Translations under genes and position numbers: made by a program | The notes under the pieces: generated by a model | The model's database searches: none | What the model was told of the DNA's origin: nothing | Seen by the model: the letters and a program-made list of their open reading frames with translations, nothing else | Assembly: GCA_947451875.1 (NCBI GenBank) | Contig: CANGBE010000119.1 | Location: 1 to 5,205, forward strand | Length of the DNA: 5,205 bases | Direction of reading: 5' to 3' | Source: Sphingomonadaceae bacterium | Lineage (GTDB): Bacteria; Pseudomonadota; Alphaproteobacteria; Sphingomonadales; Sphingomonadaceae | Part shown: piece by piece, positions 1-5,205 of the stretch | How the letters are laid out: every line of letters begins with the position of its first letter | Position numbering within the stretch: the stretch's first letter is position 1

Positions 1-336
1 ATGATCGCGCGCAGTGGAGGAAACGAGAATGCCCGAAGCCCCGCCGCCGCAATTCAGCGTCAGATCATCGCTGCGGGTAACCTGCGCAAAGGCCTTGCCT
101 AATCGCACAACCACGCCCGGAACCCCGCCGTCGCGGACGATCATGTTGGAACCCAGCCCCAGCGCCATCACCGGCGTTGCGGGATCGAGGTTCTGCAGGA
201 AGTGCTGCAGGTCGGCCAGATCCTTGGGCTCGAACAGCCACTCGGCCGCACCGCCTGACTTGAACCAGACCAGCGGCGCAAGCGGGGCACTTTCTGTCAG
301 TTTTCCGGCAACGCGGGGCAGATCGAGCGCCATCAT
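1..336 (-). CDS. murB: UDP-N-acetylenolpyruvoylglucosamine reductase MurB, partial (C-terminus beyond window edge)
   Basis: FAD-dependent cytoplasmic enzyme that uses NADPH to reduce UDP-GlcNAc-enolpyruvate to UDP-MurNAc, the substrate of the MurC encoded just upstream. Only the first ~112 codons are present; the frame is open to the left edge (last codons read ARDH), out of about 300 expected. The visible part is the start of the FAD-binding domain: APLVWFKSGGAAEWLFEP at about 19-36, ALGLGSN at about 58-64, followed by the family-typical DGGVPGVVVRLG, then NCGGGASG. The catalytic Ser and Glu lie in the missing part, so type I or II cannot be decided. Two ATG codons stand in tandem: 336-334 forms a 4-base ATGA overlap with murC, and 333-331 forms TGATG. 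GGAGG lies five bases before the first and eight before the second, so the start is uncertain by one codon. I give the longer version; the identity rests on the FAD-domain motifs and the dcw context. Confidence 0.93.
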   Translation of the reverse strand, partial: MMALDLPRVAGKLTESAPLAPLVWFKSGGAAEWLFEPKDLADLQHFLQNLDPATPVMALGLGSNMIVRDGGVPGVVVRLGKAFAQVTRSDDLTLNCGGGASGILVSSTARDH

Positions 337-1760
337 CCGCCCCTCCGCGCTTTGATCGCATCGGCAAGGCCCGCGGCCCACTTGGTAATGTCACCCGCGC
401 CAAGGCAGACGACCATATCGCCGCCCTGCACCGTTTCGGCCAGCACATCAGCCAGCGCATCGGCCCCAGCGACAACCTGTGCCGAACGATGCCCGCGTGC
501 CTTGATTCCGGCGACCATGGCATCGGAATCCACACCCTCGATCGGCTGCTCGCCCGCCGGATATACCGGCGCAGCAAAGACCAGATCGGCGTCGTTGAAG
601 GCAGACTGGAAGTCTTCCATGTGATCGCGCAGCCGGGTGAAACGGTGGGGCTGGACCACGGCGATGACGCGGCCCCCTGATCCTGTTGTTGGGCCCACGC
701 CCTCGCGAGCGGCAGCAAGAACGGCGCGGATTTCGACTGGGTGGTGGCCGTAATCGTCGATCACTGTAACGCCACCAACTTCGCCGACTTTGGTGAAGCG
801 GCGCTTCACGCCAGTGAACTTGGCAAAGCCGGTCTGGATCACGGAATCGCTGCAACCCATCTCCACTGCCACGGCCACGGCGGCGAGCGCGTTCTGGACG
901 TTGTGGCGGCCGGGCATCGGCAGATCGATATCCTCGATCCGGCGGAACGAGCCATCGCGTGCGCGCAGCACGGCGGTGAAGCGATTGCCGCCGGGATAGG
1001 GCGTAACCGCCTCGCCACGCACGTCTGCCTGAGCGGAGAAGCCATAGGTGACCACGCGGCGATCGCGCACCTTGGGGATCACAGCCTGCACTTCAGGGTG
1101 ATCGATGCACAGCACCGCGCAGCCATAGAACGGCACGTTCTCGATGAATTCGACGAAGGCATCCTTCACTGCATCGAACGAGCCATAGTGATCGAGATGT
1201 TCAGGATCGATGTTGGTGACCACCGCGATGGTGCCATCGAGCCGCAGGAAAGAGCCATCGCTCTCGTCCGCCTCAACCACCATCCAGTCGGAGGCGCCGA
1301 GGCGGGCATTGGAGCCGTATGAGTTGATGATCCCGCCGTTGATCACGGTAGGATCGATCCCGCCAGCATCCAGCAACGCGGCGACCATCGAAGTCGTGGT
1401 CGTCTTACCGTGTGTACCCGCGACGGCAACCGTGCTCTTCAGCCGCATCAGTTCGGCGAGCATTTCGGCGCGGCGGACAACCGGGATGCGATGCTCGAGC
1501 GCATAGGCGACTTCGGGATTGTCGCGCTTTACCGCAGTCGATGTGACGATGACGGCCGCGTCGGCAGCATTTTCAGCAGCATGGCCGATGAACACCTTGA
1601 TCCCGCGCTTGCGCAAGCCTTCGACGACATAACCCTCGGCAATGTCCGAGCCCTGCACCGAGTAGCCCAGGTTGTTCATCACCTCGGCTATGCCCGACAT
1701 GCCGATGCCGCCGATGCCGACGAAGTGGATCGTGCCGATGTCTGTGCCGACGCCCTTCAT
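333..1760 (-). CDS. murC: UDP-N-acetylmuramate--L-alanine ligase MurC
   Basis: Cytoplasmic ATP-dependent ligase that joins L-alanine to UDP-MurNAc, the first amino acid of the stem peptide. The protein is complete at 475 residues, usual for MurC. The Rossmann-like UDP-binding domain carries GIGGIGMSG at 15-23. The ATP domain has AGTHGKTTTTS at 114-124, EADESDGSF at 163-171, TNIDPEHLDHYG at 182-193 and RHNVQNALA at 285-293. The C-terminal domain has DDYGHHP at 335-341, QPHRFTR at 370-376 and LGAGDI at 453-458. EADESDGSF and DDYGHHP are MurC-type, which excludes MurD/E/F; the free-standing N-terminus and lack of recycling-ligase features argue against Mpl. The ATG forms ATGA with the murG stop and has GGAG eight bases upstream. 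A short Gly/Thr/Ser-rich stretch at about 355-363 looks like a surface-loop insertion. The TGA stop overlaps the murB start. Confidence 0.98.
   Translation of the reverse strand: MKGVGTDIGTIHFVGIGGIGMSGIAEVMNNLGYSVQGSDIAEGYVVEGLRKRGIKVFIGHAAENAADAAVIVTSTAVKRDNPEVAYALEHRIPVVRRAEMLAELMRLKSTVAVAGTHGKTTTTSMVAALLDAGGIDPTVINGGIINSYGSNARLGASDWMVVEADESDGSFLRLDGTIAVVTNIDPEHLDHYGSFDAVKDAFVEFIENVPFYGCAVLCIDHPEVQAVIPKVRDRRVVTYGFSAQADVRGEAVTPYPGGNRFTAVLRARDGSFRRIEDIDLPMPGRHNVQNALAAVAVAVEMGCSDSVIQTGFAKFTGVKRRFTKVGEVGGVTVIDDYGHHPVEIRAVLAAAREGVGPTTGSGGRVIAVVQPHRFTRLRDHMEDFQSAFNDADLVFAAPVYPAGEQPIEGVDSDAMVAGIKARGHRSAQVVAGADALADVLAETVQGGDMVVCLGAGDITKWAAGLADAIKARRGG
342..346 (-). promoter_or_regulatory. Ribosome binding site of murB
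   Basis: The minus strand reads GGAGG, the strongest Shine-Dalgarno match in the window, within the last Arg-Gly codons of murC. It is five bases from the ATG at 336 and eight from the ATG at 333; both spacings are workable, so it does not settle the start. Confidence 0.7.
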
Positions 1761-2944
1761 TGCGAGCGCTCCATAGCCACAGCCTGCTGGCCCGAGGCTG
1801 CGCTAGCAACGGAACCGCCAACCCGGATCACATCCATCAGCGGCGCACCGCCGAAGCTTTCGACCAGATCGGCAAGATCGGCGGTGGCATTGGGGTAGCC
1901 GCAGTTCCAGGCTGCGTGGGCGGCATTGGCAAGGCTGCCGGGGTGCTGCGCCATTGCTTGAATCTGCTTTGCGAGTTCCACGCCGGTGAAGTTTTCCTGC
2001 CGGATCGCCCGCGCACCGCCTGCTTCGACAATTTCGCGGCAGTTGGCGGCCTGATGATCGTCGGTGGCAATCGGCAGTGGGATCAGGATTGCGGGGCGGC
2101 CGACAGCAGTGAGTTCTGCGACTGTAGAGGCGCCAGCGCGGCCAATGAACAGGTGGGCATCGGCCAGACGCTCGGCCATGTCCTCGAAATAGGTCCCAAG
2201 CTCGGCGGGAATGTCATGCCCGGCATAGCGCGCGCGGACGACGTCGATATCCTCGGCGCGACACTGCTGGGTTACCTGCAGCCGGGTCCGCAGCGCAGGC
2301 TGGAGCATGGCGAGGCCATCGGGCACCACTTCGGAAAGCACTCGTGCACCTTGGCTGCCGCCAGTTACCAGTACGCGCAGCAGGCCGTCTTCGCTAAACG
2401 CAGGATAGGGCTGTTCGCGCAGCCACAGGACTTCAGTGCGTACCGGATTGCCGACGAGGTGGACCTTGTGCTCCAGCTTGTCAGCCAGCCGGTCGACTTG
2501 AGCATAGGCTGTGGCGATGGCATCGACGCGTTTGGCGAGGAAGCGGTTGACCCGGCCCAGCACCGCGTTCTGCTCATGTATCACACTCGGGATCTTCGCC
2601 GAAGTAGCCGCCAGCAGCGCAGGCAGCGCGGGATAGCCGCCAAAACCGATAACCGCGCTGGGTTCAAAGCTTTCAAACAAGCGTAGCGCCATGCGGCGGC
2701 CTTCGAGGATTGCTTTTGCACCGCGCAGCCAGACCAGCGGATTGAGCCCGCTAATCCGCCCGGCAGGCAGCACATGCGCAGTCAGGCCATCGGGCTTGCC
2801 GGGGATCTGCGCGCCGCGTGCGTCAGTAATAAGCGCGACATGGTGACCACGCCGCATCAGCTCTTCGGCGAGGACGAAAGCGGGGATCAGGTGTCCCCCG
2901 GTGCCCCCGGCAGCGAGGACATAGTGGCGGCTGGCGGCGCTCAC
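1757..2944 (-). CDS. murG: Undecaprenyldiphospho-muramoylpentapeptide beta-N-acetylglucosaminyltransferase MurG
   Basis: Peripheral membrane GT-B glycosyltransferase (GT28) that transfers GlcNAc from UDP-GlcNAc to lipid I, giving lipid II on the cytoplasmic face. The N-terminal acceptor domain has the glycine loops GGTGGH at 13-18 and GFGGYP at 100-105, plus HEQN at 123-126. GNPVR at 165-169 precedes the C-terminal donor domain with TGGSQGA at 194-200. GRAGAST at 268-274 is followed by Glu277, the likely counterpart of the glutamate that contacts the UDP-GlcNAc ribose in E. coli MurG. DDHQAAN at 295-301 corresponds to the donor-binding Gln/Asn region. The start is GTG at 2944-2942, supported by GGAG seven bases upstream, by the overlap with the ftsW stop (GTGA) and by the family's N-terminus. 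At 395 residues it is about 30-40 longer than E. coli MurG, partly because of an Ala/Ser/Gly-rich tail after about residue 365. Its TGA overlaps the murC ATG. Confidence 0.97.
   Translation of the reverse strand: MSAASRHYVLAAGGTGGHLIPAFVLAEELMRRGHHVALITDARGAQIPGKPDGLTAHVLPAGRISGLNPLVWLRGAKAILEGRRMALRLFESFEPSAVIGFGGYPALPALLAATSAKIPSVIHEQNAVLGRVNRFLAKRVDAIATAYAQVDRLADKLEHKVHLVGNPVRTEVLWLREQPYPAFSEDGLLRVLVTGGSQGARVLSEVVPDGLAMLQPALRTRLQVTQQCRAEDIDVVRARYAGHDIPAELGTYFEDMAERLADAHLFIGRAGASTVAELTAVGRPAILIPLPIATDDHQAANCREIVEAGGARAIRQENFTGVELAKQIQAMAQHPGSLANAAHAAWNCGYPNATADLADLVESFGGAPLMDVIRVGGSVASAASGQQAVAMERSQ
1769..1772 (-). promoter_or_regulatory. Ribosome binding site of murC
   Basis: The minus strand reads GGAG, eight bases before the murC ATG at 1760-1758. 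It is embedded in the Met-Glu codons (391-392) of the murG C-terminal tail, so the tail sequence doubles as the murC translation signal. Confidence 0.65.
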
Positions 2945-4152
2945 AGCACGGCTCCGGCTTGGCGCAGGCTGAACGCCTCACGCTTGAGGAAGGGATTGCG
3001 GCGGGTAATGGCGAGAAGCAGGCCCACTCCAAGACACAGCGCGATGGTGGAAGAACCGCCATAGCTTACCAGCGGCAGGGTCATGCCCTTAGAAGGAAAC
3101 AGGCGCAGGTTCACAAGGATGTTGATGAACGCTTGTCCGCCCAGCTGCGCGGTAAGGCCGGTGGCAGCAAGGGTGGTGAACAGATCTTCCTCTTTCATCA
3201 GGCGCAGCAACACGCGGGCAACCAGTGCGATGTAAAGCAACACGATCAGCAAACAGATCAGCAGGCCAAATTCTTCACCGATGACCGAGAAGATATAATC
3301 GGTATGTGCCTCTGGCAGGGCCAGCTTGCGGGTGCCCAGCCACATCCCGGTGCCAGTCCAGCCGCCTGCGGTGATGGTCTTGTGGGCAAGGTCAACCTGA
3401 TCGAATGCCGTGCCGCCGCCGATGAAATTGTCGATGCGGTGGCGGGCGTTGTCGTAAAGAAAATAGGTGGCGATCACAGCCACGATGCCGCCGCCCATCA
3501 ACAAGCCGATGCGTTTCACCGGAATGCCCGATAGCAGCACCAGAACGAACCAAACGCCGCCAAACAACACCGTCGAGCCAAAGTCGGGCTGCAGCATCAG
3601 CAACACGGCGATAAGAAGCATGATCCCTGCGGAAATGCCAACTACTGGCATATCCGGATCACGCGCGCGCCATGTCAGGATCCAGGCAATACCGATGGCA
3701 AAGGCGGGCTTCATGAATTCGCTCGGCTGCAATGAAACGCCAAGATTGAGCCAACGCTTGGCGCCGTTCACATTGTGGCCGATCACCGGCACGAGCATCA
3801 GCGCTACCAGCATGGCAAAGCCTAGCAACACACCAAAGCGCCGCGCCGTTTCCTTGGGCATCGCCGATGCGCCGAGCATGGCGATGAGGCCCAGAACCTG
3901 CCAGCGCAAGTGGATCACGAAAAAGTGCAGGTCATCAAGGTGAACAGAATTGGTCGATAAACGCCGGGCAGAAGCAGGTGATGCCGCTGCAACTGCCACA
4001 GAACCTATCGCCATCAGCAACAGAACCAGCATCAGCAGCACGCGATCAATCTCGCGCCACCAGACGACCAATTCGTGCCAGCGGTTGCGCCGCTGGCCAA
4101 GCGATCCATGGCCCAGATTGCCCCGTGGCACCGAAGGCGGCAGACTAGCCAT
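2941..4152 (-). CDS. ftsW: SEDS-family septal peptidoglycan glycosyltransferase FtsW
   Basis: Integral inner-membrane protein of the divisome that polymerises lipid II into glycan strands, in partnership with the class B PBP FtsI. It is 403 residues, normal for FtsW. An arginine- and tryptophan-rich cytoplasmic N-terminus (about 1-36) is followed by some nine or ten hydrophobic segments between about 37 and 385. SEDS signatures are present: GAKRWLNLG at 130-138, QPSEFMK at 142-148, LPEAHTDYIF at 279-288 and TLPLVSYGGSS at 358-368. Asp285 in HTDYIF matches the aspartate needed for polymerase activity in RodA and FtsW. RodA belongs to the same family, but the position between murD and murG and the long N-terminal region favour FtsW. 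The ATG overlaps the murD stop as TGATG, with a purine-rich stretch upstream. The stop overlaps the murG start by four bases. No key residue looks missing. Confidence 0.97.
   Translation of the reverse strand: MASLPPSVPRGNLGHGSLGQRRNRWHELVVWWREIDRVLLMLVLLLMAIGSVAVAAASPASARRLSTNSVHLDDLHFFVIHLRWQVLGLIAMLGASAMPKETARRFGVLLGFAMLVALMLVPVIGHNVNGAKRWLNLGVSLQPSEFMKPAFAIGIAWILTWRARDPDMPVVGISAGIMLLIAVLLMLQPDFGSTVLFGGVWFVLVLLSGIPVKRIGLLMGGGIVAVIATYFLYDNARHRIDNFIGGGTAFDQVDLAHKTITAGGWTGTGMWLGTRKLALPEAHTDYIFSVIGEEFGLLICLLIVLLYIALVARVLLRLMKEEDLFTTLAATGLTAQLGGQAFINILVNLRLFPSKGMTLPLVSYGGSSTIALCLGVGLLLAITRRNPFLKREAFSLRQAGAVL
2952..2955 (-). promoter_or_regulatory. Ribosome binding site supporting the GTG start of murG
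   Basis: The minus strand reads GGAG, seven bases before GTG at 2944-2942, inside the end of ftsW. It supports GTG as the murG start; no ATG lies between it and the conserved glycine loop in this frame. Confidence 0.65.
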
Positions 4153-5205
4153 CAGCAGGAGCCCCCCTCGAGCAGAGCATCGACAAGCTGACGAAAGGTA
4201 TCGCCGCGCGCTTCGTAATCGCGAAACTGGTCAAAGCTGGCACAGGCGGGGGACAGCAAAACGACGTCACCCTCACCCGCGGCCTCAATCGCCTGCCGGA
4301 TCGCCTCGCACATCATCTCGCTGCGGCGCACCGGCACGTAGGGCTCCAGCAGTTCGGCAAAACGCGGACCGGCCTCGCCAATAGTATAGGCCGCGGCGAC
4401 ATTGCCGAAATAAGGCTGGCATTCATCCAGCCGGTCACCCTTGGGCAGGCCACCAAGAATCCAGTGAATTCGGCGGTGATCGTGCGGCGGGAAAGCGGCG
4501 AGAGCTGGGGCGGTTGATGCCGGGTTGGTCGCCTTGCTATCGTTGATGAACAGCACGCCATTAGCCTCTGCCACCCGCTCCATCCGGTGCGGTAAGCCTC
4601 GGAAAGTCTTCATAGCTGGGCGCCACTGGCCTTCGGTGAGGCCCAGCGCCTCAACTATTGCCACGGCAGCGGCCGCATTCTGCAGGTTGTGCGGGCCTTG
4701 CAACGTCGGCCATTCGGCTTGCATTGCGGTGATCCGCGCTTCGTCAACTCGCTTTACGTAGTCATGCCCACGCCGCTCCTCTTCGCGCAGAGCGACCGCG
4801 AGCGTGTCCGTATCGCCCATGCCGAACACAGCGATCTGATTGGCGTTCTGCATGGCAAACAGCCGCGCTTTTGATGCGGCATAGGCGGAAAAGCCATCAT
4901 AGCGATCAAGGTGATCCGGCATAATGTTGAGCAGGCAGGCCACATCGCAAGCGAGATTATAAGTCAGGTCGATCTGATAGCTGGAAAGCTCCAACACATA
5001 AACACCGCCAGCGGGCAAGGGATCCTGCCCCAGCACCGGAAGACCGATATTGCCGCCCATACGCGCAGGCACGGCGGCCGATCGCAGCAGGTGATGCACA
5101 AGCGCGGTAGTGGTTGACTTGCCGTTGGTTCCGGTAATCCCGACTACGCGATGCGCGGGCAAACCGGCGCGGGCCATCGCGAAAAGTTCGATGTCACCAA
5201 TTATC
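4152..5205 (-). CDS. murD: UDP-N-acetylmuramoyl-L-alanine--D-glutamate ligase, partial (N-terminus beyond window edge)
   Basis: Cytoplasmic ATP-dependent Mur ligase that adds D-glutamate to UDP-MurNAc-L-Ala, a step in peptidoglycan precursor synthesis. The frame stays open to the right edge: nine codons upstream of the ATG at 5177 read IIGDIELFA, a typical MurD sequence before the ATP domain, so that ATG is internal. About 350 codons are visible; some 100 residues, mainly the UDP-binding domain 1, should lie outside. Counting from the 5177 Met, the P-loop GITGTNGKSTTT is at 13-24, ELSSYQID at 63-70 (Mg-binding Glu) and DHLDRY at 88-93. Lys103 in AASKARLF matches the carbamylated lysine of E. 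coli MurD. HNLQN is at 163-167, NDSKATN at 212-218 and SPACASFDQF at 309-318, with the C-terminal ligase domain complete. The NDSKATN and SPACASFDQF motifs separate MurD from MurC, MurE and MurF. The TGA stop shares one base with the ftsW start. Confidence 0.97.
   Translation of the reverse strand, partial: IIGDIELFAMARAGLPAHRVVGITGTNGKSTTTALVHHLLRSAAVPARMGGNIGLPVLGQDPLPAGGVYVLELSSYQIDLTYNLACDVACLLNIMPDHLDRYDGFSAYAASKARLFAMQNANQIAVFGMGDTDTLAVALREEERRGHDYVKRVDEARITAMQAEWPTLQGPHNLQNAAAAVAIVEALGLTEGQWRPAMKTFRGLPHRMERVAEANGVLFINDSKATNPASTAPALAAFPPHDHRRIHWILGGLPKGDRLDECQPYFGNVAAAYTIGEAGPRFAELLEPYVPVRRSEMMCEAIRQAIEAAGEGDVVLLSPACASFDQFRDYEARGDTFRQLVDALLEGGSC
4162..4169 (-). promoter_or_regulatory. 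Shine-Dalgarno-like purine run for ftsW
   Basis: On the minus strand these bases read GAGGGGGG and end nine bases before the ftsW ATG. They lie inside the last codons of murD, so ribosome binding for ftsW occurs within translated murD mRNA, consistent with coupling. The match to the consensus is partial (GAGG followed by extra G). Confidence 0.55.

Noticed and set aside
65..718. A 217-codon minus-strand open frame overlapping the ends of murC and murB in another frame
   Set aside because: Its translation is Arg/Pro/Ser-rich with no motif, typical of an off-frame reading of GC-rich genes; the real frames are murC and murB.
741..1322. A 193-codon plus-strand open frame antisense to murC, with a His/Asp/Ala-rich translation
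   Set aside because: The composition is what the complement of murC codons produces; no domain is recognisable and murC is intact in this region.
1760..2686. A 308-codon open frame on the plus strand, fully antisense to murG
   Set aside because: Long antisense frames are common opposite high-GC genes. Its translation shows no recognisable domain, and the murG frame on the other strand has all its family motifs.
4045..4152. The Arg/Trp-rich N-terminal extension of FtsW as an unusual added domain
   Set aside because: FtsW proteins commonly have a cytoplasmic N-terminus of about this length before the first membrane segment, which distinguishes them from RodA; nothing here suggests a separate domain.
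5175..5177. The ATG at 5177 as the true start of a short Mur ligase
   Set aside because: The same frame continues upstream to the window edge with MurD-like residues (IIGDIELFA), and MurD needs an N-terminal UDP-binding domain, so this Met is internal.
1..5205. A hidden novel system, mobile element, repeat array or RNA gene
   Set aside because: Every base is accounted for by five conserved dcw genes in one direction with overlapping ends. I saw no repeats, inverted terminal repeats, tRNA-like folds or composition shift.

Overview
This 5.2 kb window is a conserved segment of the division and cell wall (dcw) cluster. All coding is on the minus strand, in the transcriptional order murD > ftsW > murG > murC > murB. 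The organism is a Gram-negative bacterium with high GC, roughly 60% or more by eye. Gene order, protein style and tight packing fit an alphaproteobacterium. My best guess is Sphingomonadales (Erythrobacter/Novosphingobium-like), but that assignment rests on remembered family resemblance, not a search.

Layout, read from the right edge leftwards: 5205-4152 is murD without its N-terminal domain (cut by the window edge). 4152-2941 is a complete ftsW. 2944-1757 is a complete murG with a GTG start. 1760-333 is a complete murC. About 336-1 is the first ~112 codons of murB, cut by the left edge. There is no gene-free stretch: every junction is a 1- or 4-base stop/start overlap, with the next gene's Shine-Dalgarno-like sequence inside the end of the previous gene. 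I see no internal terminator, tRNA, rRNA, repeat array, insertion sequence or CRISPR.

The genes act on one pathway. MurB reduces UDP-GlcNAc-enolpyruvate to UDP-MurNAc, MurC adds L-Ala and MurD adds D-Glu, all in the cytoplasm. MurG adds GlcNAc to lipid I to make lipid II at the inner face of the membrane. FtsW, a SEDS membrane glycosyltransferase, polymerises lipid II at the division septum. The overlaps suggest one polycistronic mRNA with coupled translation; the promoter must lie outside the window, beyond 5205. Downstream (left of 1) one would expect ddl, ftsQ, ftsA and ftsZ by analogy with other alphaproteobacteria, but none is visible here.

I found no previously undescribed system. The observations worth a second look are modest: the unbroken chain of overlaps, an Ala/Ser-rich C-terminal tail on MurG that carries the murC ribosome binding site, tandem ATG codons at murB, and a short Gly/Ser/Thr insertion in MurC.
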